Positions 24,257-36,806 of a stretch of 64,000 nt of DNA are shown piece by piece. Made by a program: the position numbers and the translations under genes. Numbering within the stretch: the stretch's first letter is position 1; every line of letters begins with the position of its first letter. The notes below the pieces were generated by a model that saw only the letters and a program-made list of their open reading frames with translations, was not told the origin of the DNA and searched no databases. The stretch comes from Atrichornis clamosus (taxonomy: Eukaryota > Chordata > Aves > Passeriformes > Menuridae): the NCBI GenBank assembly GCA_013400975.1, contig WBMZ01006403.1:1-64000 (forward strand). Direction: 5' to 3'.

Positions 24257-27200
24257 AAAAGGCATAGCACCTACTCTGACAAAGCTGCTCTTGCTGAGCT
24301 GAGCTACCCATAACAGATGCAATATTTCTAGGAATGATATAATGCCATACCCATCCCTTCACTGATTTTGCCCTTGCCCTTGAATTTTTCCAGGTTCTAG
24401 CCTTTTCAAGCCTTTGAATTGAAAGGTCTTTGATGTACTCTGCTGCAAATAGCAGGATCTTGTGAAGCAGGTTTTAAAAAAAACAAATCTGTCTGCAATG
24501 ACTGCTCGTTTCGAAAAAATGTTAAACTTTTCAGGCTGTAATTTTTTTTAATATTTGGCAATCCTTGCTTTTAGAGCTTTCAACTTCCTGATTTGCAGGG
24601 AGAAGCTAGTACTACTGTCCTAAAGCACTTGTGCAATATTAAGCTAATAAAATTGCTTTAGGTTTAGTCATATATAAAGGGATAGATCATTCATCCCTAT
24701 GAGCTGACTGGAACAAACACAGACCCACCATCTATGAAATAATATTTGTTAACAGATTATTTATTAGCACAAAATTAACTAATTCAATTTAGGATCTGTA
24801 TTAAATTTTACATTGTAAATAAGAGATAAAAATACATCTGTGTATCGGGTTTTTCAAAGTAATATTTGTGGGGATTCTTTGCGGTAAGTTTCTTTATTTC
24901 TCAGGGTTGTATTTACATTGTTATGTGCTGGTGCTGCACAAACTATTTAACTGCTTCAATCTCTGCAGCAGAAGAATGTTTTATATAACATGGCATTGTC
25001 CAGCTACCCACCTTTCTCCTTGCTTTGCTGTGGACTTCTTCCCTGACAGAGGAAGAGAAGGGACTCCACGTCCCTATCAAATCATAGAGACCTGATGCAG
25101 TTGTAGTTGGGTATCTGCTGTCCCCCTGCACGATTTTCCAAGCAGCCCGACCAAGCCCCTGCCATTTTGCCACAAGTGGGCAGTAATTAACTGCTAATTG
25201 AAATCACAAGAATCTCAGCTTGCTCACTCCTAGCTGGGATTCCTAACGCTCAGCCTGCCCTTGCATTGGCCCTACCTCACTACCTGCTCTAGGAACGAAC
25301 CTGGTAGTTAGTGCCAATTTGCTCCAACATTCCTACAGAAAGTGATTTAGTAGTCTGCACTAGAGTTGGGGACTGAAGCTGGGGCAGAGTGACACCCAAA
25401 GCAACACCTCCCTTTCAGAGCCACTGCTGTCCTTTGCTCAAGTCCTGTGTTCTGCTCCCAACAATTTAAATAAGAAACTTAAGAAATGAGTTTGCATAAC
25501 AGGGTATTTGTAATATCGAAATTACTGCATCTCTTACAAAGATAAAAAACTCCTACAAAACCAAGCTAAGCAAACCAATTTGTCTTTGGTATGACTGGCA
25601 AGGCTTTTGGGACCAATGTTGCATGGTGTCAGTGCATCTTGTTTATTGCACTTGTTATCTTAAACAATGGAATACCTGCTTCCATCAAAGTGGGATGATG
25701 GATGATAACGATTTTTTTTTTTTAAGGTCAGATTCTTGCCTTTTTCACTGTGGGAATATTGTCACCATGCTATTTTGGAAAAGTGAGAATGGTTTTACCT
25801 CACTTCAGTCTCTTTTAAAACTAGGAGGGATCTTATGACTTTGTCACATGACAGGTAATACTTTCTAACTAAAAGCCATATGTAAACATGACATGCCTCC
25901 CTTGGCACATGCCAGCCAGGTGAATAAAATGCTAAGAAAAGTTTGTGTCATTTTAAGTTAGAGTGTCTTGAAATGTGCTGACAGCAGGCATTGAAAGCTT
26001 CCAGACTCTGGGGAGGAGGTCAGAAGAGCTGGAGTGTGTGAGAACTGAACCTGGAAGATTACTGAGCCATGAGTGGCCGCAAAACTGTTACTAGGAAGCT
26101 GGAATGTATGTAGTCCCATTATGGGAAAAATGACAGCTCTTATAACAGCGGGAAATTTCAGTTCAGAGGTGAGATTTATCCAGAAGGCAAGTGTGAGCCA
26201 GCAACAACTTCTTCCCTTCTGGTCAAGCAGTCCCCATACTGCTATGGACAATTCTCTGATGCTGCTTTGCCTATAAAGGTGTCAGTTGCTGAAAGTCATG
26301 TGAAGCAGTCTGTGGACAGCCTGCACACACAGAGGCAGGACACTGGAGGTGGGACATTTCTTAACTCCTGAGGCTGCCTGGGTCTTCTCGCTGCCCACGC
26401 AGGCCTGGGCACATCTGGACCACATAGTCCTATCAGCTGCCTGCTTTCCAGAAGTGCCAAAGCCCTTCTCTGCATGGAAGAATCCAGTGTGATCAAAAAA
26501 TTCTCAGAAATCAGGACAATGTTATTCTGTAGACCCTCCTCACTGCAGTCTCATGTCTCATTTCCCTTCTGACCACCTCTGCTGACTGAGCAGATGTCTT
26601 CAGTGATCTGTTCATGATGATGCAGCCAGAGTACTACTTCAATTTTCCTTGCAAATAGGCAGCAACAGATGGTGCAAAGCAGGTAAGAGAATTATTTGCC
26701 ATTATGGGGAACAGGACCCAAGACTAGAAAATGTGCCTTTTATTTTTTTTTTAATTTTAATTTTTTATTTGAAAGAAAGTTCAAGGAATTTTTATATGAA
26801 GTGAAATGTAGTAAATAAATAGACAACTAGATAAGGTTAGGGTTAGGGATACACTGGAATGAAAGAAAGAGGTTTAGATGGAATTTATCTGCTTTCAAAG
26901 AAGTACAAATATTCATAAAAGGAAAAAAGAAAGTCAAAAAAAAAGGTTTTAAATGCATATAGGCAGTCCATGTGCAATTTCAGGTGACTACTCAGGAAAA
27001 TGAACAATTCAAGTAATTGAAAGGAGAAATGAAATTGCAAAGGATCACAAGATTTCAAATTAAGTGAACAAATTGTATGGGGGAAGTGTACAGACCATAC
27101 AATACAATAGCTTGAATTGGCAGACTGCTTATAACAGTGGTTCTGAGTGAATGACCCTTCATCTCCTGTGGCAAATTGAAGATAACGCCAGAATTTCATA

Positions 27201-30200
27201 GTCATTTCACTTTTATTATCACCAGAAGTATAGGCCAGTGTTCTATTACCTTGAATGTCTTTATGGTGCCAAGTTGAGGTGGACAAGAAGTGAACTTGAT
27301 GACAAATTTGCTGACTCTGAAGAAGAGGATAAAAGGAGAAGGCAAGATTTTTAGGATTATTAGAAATTTAAGGAAATAAAAGAATTAAAATTATTCAAAT
27401 AATTTGGTATTGAACAGAAAATATTTAATTTTGTTTTGAATAATTTTTGATATTTTTAAACTTTTTTTTTCAAAACTGTATGTCAGTACATAAAGAGAGT
27501 AGCAATATTATTTCAAGAAATCACTATTTTACATTTTAAAATGTCAAAAGGTTATGACAATTTTAAAGTAACAAATTTCTACCAATGAGCAGCTTATTTC
27601 TTATTTCAGAAAATCTTGCCTCTTTACTTGCCCCAGCCAGCATTCTCTCCTGATTTGGGTCACAACCCGGCTTCAAAGCATGTTTGTTCCTTTGTACATT
27701 CATTGGAAAAATCTCAGCCAAATTTGGGGTCAAAAGTCCAAGCTGTACCTAGCCCCTGAAGCCTAAATTTTCATGATAATGTCTAGGATGTGACTGAGTC
27801 TGTCAATACCCCTCTGTGGCAGAGCAATAATGAAAAAAAGTAGGAACAAACTAAAGTAGAGGGAATTAAATAAATTGAAATTAATTACCAGCTACTATGG
27901 TGACTGTATTTGTCTCATATTCAGTTGTCCATATTCTTCTTTCCTCCTAAATAAATCCACTGCTTAAATTTGCGTTTTCTACACTCAATGCAACATAAAA
28001 AAAGAATTTTTTGCTTCAGAATTCTGCATCTTAAGAGGCATAGTCTGTTGTGGTACAGCTGTTAGATGCTATTCCACACCCTAAATTCAAAGCAAAATCC
28101 TGATTCTCTGTCTTACCCTTTTTCCTCCACTTCCTTATGAAGGTGCTTTCCCTGGAGGTGTTGCTTCCTACTCATTGCTAATATACAAGTTTTGCTCTGC
28201 AAATGGGCACCAGCTCCTGTGATTGCACAGATGACTATCGCAGACATTCAGCAACATGGTGGAGAACGTGGTATAGACTATAATGAGATCATGTAAAATT
28301 CAATACAACATATCAAATGTAACAATTTTAAAATTCATATATTTGACTGGCAGCCAAATGCAGCTCTTTCTAGGGAGGTGATATGTGCTCCTGGTTTTTG
28401 CTTTTCTTATGAAAACTGTCAGTCGCATTCTGCATCAGCGTGGGTTTGTGCTTAGCTTTATCAGGCAGACCAGTCAGCACTGAATGACATTAATGACATC
28501 TTGGGGTAATGAAAGTGTAGATAACCAGTTCAGAGACTGTTTGGGAAAAAAGTACTGATGCAAGTAGTTGAAGGCTCTATTGTCCACATAATTCACATTT
28601 CTCATAGAGGAAGGTATGATCTATAAATTGTTTTGGACTTTCTTACTGATGAAACAGCAAGAATTTTGTTGCTGATGGGCACAGGAAGCAGTCATAAATA
28701 GCCGTGGTTGCATACACAGGAAAGAAAAGTGGTTTGCATTTTATCAACAGAGCAAAGGATTCAAAATGTAGCCCTGGATGTTTTGCAAGTTACAGCAGTG
28801 TTAATGGAGAAAAACGTGTCTTCTGTATGACAACGATAACATGAATGATAATATAGAAGATAATTCTCCCCTTCTGTACTAGGTACCTCCCGCTGCTGCA
28901 TCTGTGGAAGCTGCTCCCTGATGACAGAACGCAACAGCGTGAAATAATTTCTAATGCAACAGATCTGATCAGCCTGCCTGAATGTTCATGGTGATCAGAC
29001 ACCTTTTGGACCTTGAGGTTGATGCCTAGAGATTTTTTAGTATTTTTCATATATTTGTAACTCTGTAGCTTTTAATATGTAACTATATAGTATCTAAAGT
29101 TTTCTAACTTGTTCTTCACCTCTCTCACAGTTAGAACGATAGGTGAGATTTGGTACATGTTTTGTATTTGCCCAGTGAAAGAAATTCCTTAAGCAAGGAC
29201 TTGCTGTTTTCAGAAACCTAGTAGACATAACAAGAAGTAGGGCAGAAACCCACGGAAAAACCCAAAAAGAGGGGTTGGACCGAGGGTGGGCTGCCAGAAA
29301 AGCTGTGTTTCTAATTGGATGTACTTATCAAAAATATGCTGAATAGCTGAACCTACATAAACTGTAAAAATCCGTTACGGGTGTGCTCTTTGGTTGTGGA
29401 GCATCTGAAAGCTTTGATTTAACCTCCTTTCCCTATGTTATCTTCTTAATCCCACATGGAAAGTTTTTTTCCCTTTTGTTTTTAGGCAACAAGGTATTCA
29501 AGGATTGTGCTGATTCTAGTGGTAGATGTCCTGTTCACTGCTACATGACAGCACAGATAATATGTCACTTTACTGTCTGTGGGGCTTCCTAGAAGTGTCC
29601 TGCTCTGTTTGTGGGCATGGTCAGGCTGGAGGGGTGCCTCACAACAAAATTGTTTCAAACCTTTGGGTGAAAAGACAAAAACAAAACAGGAAAAAGTCCT
29701 TTCCTTTTTGGACTAGGTTTAAACAACTGTAAAACCAAAGCTAACATTTGAACAGGCTTACTGGAATTTTGAGAAAAATGGTGTAGAATACTAGTCTTCC
29801 CCCTCCCTCATCACAGTTGAAACAATGCAACCAGGATGACCAATATACTCCTTGACTGCTGAAAGGGATAACAATAATGAGTTGTTTTTAATTGTTAAAA
29901 TTAAACTATGACCATTTACTTTCATGAAAAGCAACCCAGGAGGAATTGCTGCTGTGTAGTTGGAGGAGGTCAGAAGGTATTAAAAGTGTCCATCAAGAAG
30001 GACTTGCTAAGGATTCAGAAATTTCAGTCTTCCTTAATTTGATTACTGGGATATTTTTGTATTTTTATACAGTATGATATATATATTTACACATCTATTA
30101 TATTTATAGTGTGAGATGAGGGTGATCTAGGATACTTTCTACAGTAAACTGTGGGTCAAGGAATAAGTCAGCTGATGGGAACAAGGAATCAGAGTTTCTT

Positions 30201-32064
30201 GGGGGAATTTTTTGTGAGAAAGGACTCTATTATATTTAGGGACAAGACTTGCCATGATAAACTGGAGTTTGTTAAAAAATGTGCTCATTGACACAGAGAA
30301 AATACAAACGTTGCTGGAAAGGTGGACTACAAGCCTCAATCAAAGCCAGATCAATAATGTACAAGTTTGAAACTGTTGGGAAAAGTGCCAGGTATGTCAC
30401 CTGGTGTGTGCAAGTGAGCAAGAGAAGAAGAAGAGCGTATAGAGTGGGTGGTGATTGCTGGAGATTGTCTTCACGGGAAAACAAACCTGTCCCAGATTGC
30501 CTGTCGAGTCTGAGACATGAACACACCCTTTTATGAATGGGGGTCAGTCAGGAGGTGAAACCCAGACAAGGGAGGACAGGACTGGTGAGAGATTGGATAC
30601 CAAGCATTTGGGAATTAATAACCTCATTGGAAGGTCTGTGTGTTAGTGCCTGGAAAGTGCAGCGTCAAAGCCCTGCTTTGTACCAACTCCTGAGGGCGTG
30701 TCCTCTGGTGGATGAATTGTCAAGCACAGGAGTAAGGAAAAGTATTTATAGTTTCTCTTTGTTCACTGAAACAGGGTGGTTCATGCTGATCTTGGTTGAG
30801 TCAGTCAGAAGTGGTCATCAATGCCTTCTCTTTGCTCCCACTTTCCACACAGACCCTCATCAGCCTCTGCTCAGCTCCTGTGTCCAGGATGCACAGATAC
30901 AATGAGTGTACAGGTTTCCCATGACATAGTGTCTGCAAGACCTCAAAATACGCCCAGTGAAGATACTCTGGTTGCCCAAACACCTGGGGTTGCTGATCCT
31001 TCCCCAGAAAGTAAGGTACTATGGCTGGGAGACCTACTTGGAGCCTAGGTGTCCCTGGGATAGCTCTTGCATGAAACCCTGAGTGATATTTTATCACTGT
31101 CACACGGCTCTGATTTCCATGAGACTTCCCCTCTGGTCCTGGGCAGGTACTATATTCCACATAGCACCCAGTTTGCAGTCCCTTGCTTGTGATTATGTGT
31201 CCACTCAGAATTCTTTTACTCAAAGTATGGCCAAAAAGTGATGAGTTCTGCCCACCATTCCAAGTTTCAAGATTCCATCCTTATTTGTGTATTGTACAGG
31301 GCAGAGTCAGAAGGAGTAGGAGGCCTGGTGCATCTGTATCCAACTCCCTGCTAACAGATGTACACATATAGCAGCAGAGTGGGTGACTTGTTGCTTATCT
31401 TCTTAGACCTTGCTGTCCTGAATGACCCAATGGGATGACTGATGACTTGCTTTATTTGCTGAAAAATTATCAGACCCAACTTTAAACAGAACTGGGTGGA
31501 GAACATCTGAAGTTGGCCAAACAAATTTTGACAGGATTCCAAAGAAAAGAAAAGCTCCTTTGAATCTTTCAGAAAAATAGTGTTCTTCATATCTGCTACA
31601 CTAATTATTTAGCAGCAAATCTTGGTGCCAAAGGCAAAGTCTGCAGGAACAGGCAGGGGCTACTGTAGGCAGAGCGTAAGAGACGAGACTCCACTACAGT
31701 CCCTAAATTCAGGAGAGATTTAGTGCTGCAACATTTTACTGTTCTAGCTTTCCCACCAAAGGAGGGCACATTTTAACTTATCTTATTCATTCAATTATTT
31801 GCTTCTTTACTAATTATATAAAAATAGGGTTTAGGATGTTTGTAAAGCACTGGATAAGGCGGATAGGCACAAGAGAGAAAAAAACCCCTAAAATCTGTCC
31901 CATGATTACATGGTTTATCTAGGTTTAGGAATACAACTCTGTAATAATTGGACATGGTGGTCTGGAGATAGTATCCAGCTCAGAGTGGGTCTAAATCTCT
32001 GCAAAAAAGGTCAGACAGCATTTCTGGGAAATAATCTCTTCATCTTTCCCCTAATATCTGCTAG
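24257..32064. other. AT-rich stretch without recognisable genes
   Basis: Mostly unique-looking sequence. Notable items are a short telomere-like run (26835-26848), an AT low-complexity stretch (26738-26770), a 14-bp palindrome ACATTTTAAAATGT (27531-27544), and a 24-base segment with splice-like borders (26659-26682). A minus-strand 140-codon frame (30801-31223) starts at TTG and shows no known motif. Slightly GC-richer patches lie at 25000-25300 and 26290-26470. Confidence 0.5.
26835..26848 (+). repeat. Short interstitial telomere-like repeat
   Basis: GGTTAGGGTTAGGG, about 2.3 units of the vertebrate telomere hexamer. It is too short to imply a fusion or telomere-repair event and is probably coincidental. 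Confidence 0.6.
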
Positions 32065-32154
32065 TAGTCATGATGACAAGCAGAGCATCAGCCCAAACTG
32101 ACTTCTCTGACCCAGGCTCACGGCTCTTCAGGTCCCAGGCTCACGGCTCTTCAG
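32065..32154 (+). other. Candidate 90-nt exon overlapping a tandem duplication
   Basis: A pyrimidine-rich tract (CTTCATCTTTCCCCTAATAT) leads to CTGCTAG ending at 32064, and the segment ends in CTTCAG followed by GTATGT (from 32155). One frame is fully open through it; the other two are closed. The last 44 bases are most of a perfect 2 x 23-bp tandem duplication, so the donor-like CTTCAG|GT occurs twice. No protein family is recognised. The splice signals are fair rather than strong, and a chance pairing is the simplest explanation. Confidence 0.13.
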
Positions 32155-32156
32155 GT
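32111..32156. repeat. Perfect 23-bp tandem duplication
   Basis: Bases 32111-32133 and 32134-32156 are identical (begin CCCAGGCTCACGG). The lack of any divergence suggests a recent duplication or a polymorphic two-copy minisatellite. Confidence 0.95.
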
Positions 32157-34423
32157 ATGTCAACAGTTTAGAATTTTCAGAAACTTCAAAGAGGGACTTT
32201 GTGAGACCTGACTGATTTTGCAGTGCTGAATTCAAAATTGCCCTGTCTTCAAGCAAACATACACTAAATGACTTGACATTAATGTACCATACCAACGTGT
32301 ATGCCTTCTAGATAATGACACAGGCAGTGCATCTCATATATTCTTTCAGATAAAATGCAATGCACCCCAGAAAGGTATTTGAGAATCTGCTCTGCATATT
32401 TACTAGCGAGATAATCTTTCTGTTTCATCCAACAGTTTCATATTCTTCTTTCCCTCGTCCTCCTCCTTTCCCCCTATAAAGCTGACTTTATGAGGAACCA
32501 TTTTTCAATATTGTAATATTTACTTTATTAAAAGAGTCTTACACAATTGACAGCCTGGCTTCTCGTTTTGCATTTCAACCTGACACATGCACAGTTTTTA
32601 CTTTATATCCCTTACAGGATTTTTCACATATTTTTGAGTAAAAGAAAGAGACATTTATAATTCAGGATAAATAAAATTTTTAGTGAGGACAAAGAGATGG
32701 TTACTGCTATCAGAAGCTTGTAACTCACAGTTATAGTATCAGAAGGCAGCCAACATTTACCTCTGCCTCTGTCTAGGATGTATGTGGTGCTGGGTACTGT
32801 CTGTTGTGTGTGAGGGTATCCCTGCCTTATGGAACATAAAGCTCTGAGTTGGTTCAAGGTCACTGTTGCTGAAAGCACAGGAATCCAAGGAGCTGAGTGG
32901 GTGACTAAGTTTGACTTCCAGAACTTTCATGTTTCTAACACAAAAATGGGTGTTTTAAGCCTGCTATTTATTGTCGTCAGACAATTACAGCTTTGACAGT
33001 CACAACTTGTTCTCCTTCCTCATAAAAGGAGATGGCCACACTACCAATTGTGCCATGCTGTATTGTCCAATTAACTCTAAGCAAGTTATTGCAGGTACCA
33101 GAAATCATTTGATTGCAGCAGCATGGGGATGCACTCAGGTTAATTTCTCCTGCTTCCCAGCTACTTTCTTGGCAAAGAAGTTGAGTTCCCATGGGGCTCT
33201 GCTCTTCAGGTGAGCAGGCTAGTTTGGAGTTAGTGTGGAGTCTTTAAGAGAGGTGACAGACTCATGAAGAGCGTACTGTTTCATTTTGCATAATTTGGGT
33301 TAACTGCACTGGGCTTGACTAACAGGATGAGGGGCTTACAGTTTTGTCAGCACCTCAAGTAAATCTGTGGCTAGTAAGAGTAGGTCTAACTGACTAAAAC
33401 TTCTGACTCTCTTTAACTTTATTTAAAATTTAAGTTGTTAAAATCAAGTAATTTAAATCATTTTGATATCTCTTTACTTACTGTCTTTCCTAAAACTAAA
33501 ATAATTAGCTTTTAGATGGAGACTTGTATCTGCCAGAAGACTGAATGACAATTAAAGAGACCCATTTTTTTTAATGAGGTCTTCTGCGTTCTGTTGATGA
33601 AAATAGATACAAATTAACAGGATTATATAATTATTCAACTGAATATTTTCCTCTGGTTCATTCTGTACATAAGCTAATGCTGGTCATGGAGAGGAGAAAG
33701 TTGCTACATTACTATGTGGAATTTTTTATGGAAACCAGTGTAAGAACAGCAATTTAAAACTTTTATTTTAAAGGCTTTATGGGATTTCAGCAGTGAAATG
33801 TATTTCAAGCATCTAATACTTTTTTTTTGTTATTAAGATCAAAATAGAAAAAACACTGATACTTGCAATCAGAATACAAAATAAAAAAGCCAAACCCTTG
33901 TCTGCCTTTACACACTATCTATCTCTTGTATAACTATGTATTTCATAACTGGTATTGTACCTATTTGGTAACTATGACTACAACTATAACTATGGCTATA
34001 TGTGTGCCTATTTCTATGACGGCAGTTGTATTGCTACTCTCATTATGATTAACAATTACTATTATTTCCCTGGTTTAGTGTGTATCTTAGGATGATTTTC
34101 CAAATGAACATGATTTCTGAGTCAGAAATAAAGATTTTAGAAGATAACAAAACTCTTCAGATGCTTGGTAAGCTAAATGCTAACTTTATTATAGACTTAT
34201 TATATTTTAACTTTGAAAAGTCCTGTGTATGCCAATCAGTTTTCATCTGAAAGTAACGTGTCTGTATGGTTTTAACAATAAACTCTTTTTTTAGTAAAAT
34301 ACAGAAAGACAGAAGAGATGCAGAAGTTTGTGGCAGTGTTAGAGTAGGCACTCTTTGTGGGCAGATGTTCCCTCTGTGAAGTGGGCTGTCTGCTGAGGTT
34401 GCTACCTCTTTGCCTCCTCCCCC

Positions 34424-34437
34424 CTCTCTCTCTCTCT
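34424..34437 (+). repeat. (CT)7 microsatellite
   Basis: Seven CT units following a C-rich run, within a pyrimidine-rich tract from about 34410 to 34450. Confidence 0.9.
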
Positions 34438-36785
34438 GGCTCCCTCTATCCTGCTGGAGAGCACTGTTCTGGGAGCACGGGGTGTGATCAGAGCCTGGTC
34501 AGCTCCCAGAAAAATCTGTGGCATTAGTTTCAAAAGTCCATGAGGGTGCTTTACACTGGCCCATCTGCCTTTTATCTGTGGGGATTAAGATGTGCTCAGC
34601 TTCCTCCTCACCGAGCTGTGAACCTGGCAATCTCCTATGGATGGGTGGCAATGAGCAATGTGGGAGCAGTGATATTTTCAGATGGCACTGCAAAATGTGT
34701 GGGAGGCATTAGTCAAGGAAGGGAAGTGTTTAGCTTTTGAATTCTGCAGCAGGCTTATATTAATATAACAACATTCACAGCAGAATACAATGAACCTGTT
34801 ATTCAGGCTGAGCAGTTACTTATTTGATTCTATTTTGTTCTGAATGATCAATTTGTGGGGGAAATTTGTCTAGTGAACTAGATAATCTTTTCTCTATAAT
34901 ATTCAACACCATTACTTTTTTGTTGTTGTTGTTCTGAATGTCTATAAAAGTACAGTAAAATGGCTGCTATGTAGATGCAGATGAAGACAATATGTATTTA
35001 TTATGAAAATACTTGGATCTGAAATACTCCATCCTGGCCCACACAGTGAATGAAGTCATGGGCTTCTGAGAAATGTATAACATTAACATTGCCCAGTCAT
35101 TGCTTGTACAGACAGGCACGGTTGGTTGGCTTTGGCAGCAAGAGAAGACTCTCCAGTCTAACTCTCCAGCCAAACCAGTCTACATCAACAGGAAGGCTCC
35201 GATAATAAAGCCTAGGGTGGAACTCATCTTTACACGACACACAAGATACATTAATTTCCTCGTCTTTCCACAGTGCAGACCACCATCTTCTAGCTGCTTA
35301 CCAGTTTATTACGTACCTTTTGTCACATTTTCCATATACAAGCTTCCTCATCAGGACATATGTTGGAATTAATTTATTTCATTCTCTTATGACTTTTTTG
35401 CAGCTTGATATTTATTTTTCTGTGACCAGGATATATAAGTATTTGAACCTTCTCTGTAACCTTTTGATCTCCCTTTGATGATGACTAACAGCTAAGTAGG
35501 CATTATATCTGACTCCCAAATGCTCTCTAAATGATCTTTAGAGAGCAAATGATCATGTTTAAATATTAGAAATTAAAGAGATACCAATACTTGCAAATAT
35601 AATGCCTGTAAAGTTCTGTAGATTAGGTATGTGCATCATGTTGTTTCCTCCTTGTATTTTGTCCCAGCATAAGGGCTCTACTAAGGCAAGCAAACACTTC
35701 AGCCATATATCACAGTGTGCTACAGAGCAGTGCAGGTGCACACCACCACAAATGGGAGGCAGTGTAAACTCCCCAAGTAGATAGAGAGCTTGATTGACCT
35801 GACAGAATCTCATATTAACAGACATTAACAAGAGTGCCTCCACCACCTGTGAGATCCACAACATTTCTGTAGTTTCAAGGTTGCTGGCTTGATATAAATT
35901 AGGAACACAGCAGTTTTGCATTACCTGTTGTTCCCTCCATACAGCTTCTGTTTTGGCCCAAGATCCTAAGACACAAAAAGTCTTCAGAGATGGACAAGGT
36001 CCTTTTCATTTAATGCCAACTGTGGGTCTCAAGAGTTGCTGGAAATGCAGATCCAGACATTATCTTCCTGTCTTCTTTGCTGGATAGTGAGATACGATCA
36101 GGGAAGTCCTGACTGGTGTAAGAAGCATATTTACTTCCAGCTCAGCTTTCACAGCTACATGGTTTTGCACTAGACTAAAATAGGAGATCATAGTGTCCGA
36201 GCTAGGGTTAACTGCAAGATGCTCTGCCATTACAGGTCTTTTTGTTACAAGTAGTTATGAGAATAAACCTTGCTTGTCAACCAGGCTTCTTAATTTTTAA
36301 GTATTTGACCCTCTGTGTCTTTTCTATCCTTAATATATTTATTTTTACAGTGTGACACAGTAACAACCTTTGTGTGCTTGTCTGTGTGTGGCTGAGAGTC
36401 TTGTAGACTCCTCCTGACTACATTTCATAACAGCATACTTGAGGGAGGACCCTGACCACCATGAACTTAGTAGTGTTTGAGCATATTTAACACTGGAGAT
36501 ATCAACCTTCAATGATTTAGTATAAACAATTTTCAGGAATGAAGGCAGTAAGAATGCAGATAATTGGATTTAAAATGGCTTTGTCTTTACAGCCATATAA
36601 TAGGTTTGCTAAAATCTACTGTTCATACGCTGATATCCTGTTTGTTTGGAGGCACAGACATCCTGTTGTCCTGAACCAATAAGGGAATGAAGGGCTAAAA
36701 TCTCTGAAAGTTCAGTGGCTACATAATTCATGTTTATTATTTTCCCTGGAAGGGAGACTCTGATATTCACTCAGTGGAAATGAAT

Positions 36786-36806
36786 AAAAAAAAAAAAGGA
36801 AAAAAA
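36786..36806. repeat. A-rich tract
   Basis: A12, then GG, then A7. Simple low-complexity sequence. Confidence 0.9.

Noticed and set aside
26835..26848. Telomere repeat as evidence of a chromosome fusion
   Set aside because: Only about 2.3 units; far too short.
30801..31223. 140-codon minus-strand frame
   Set aside because: TTG start, no recognised motif, and length within chance expectation for the window.
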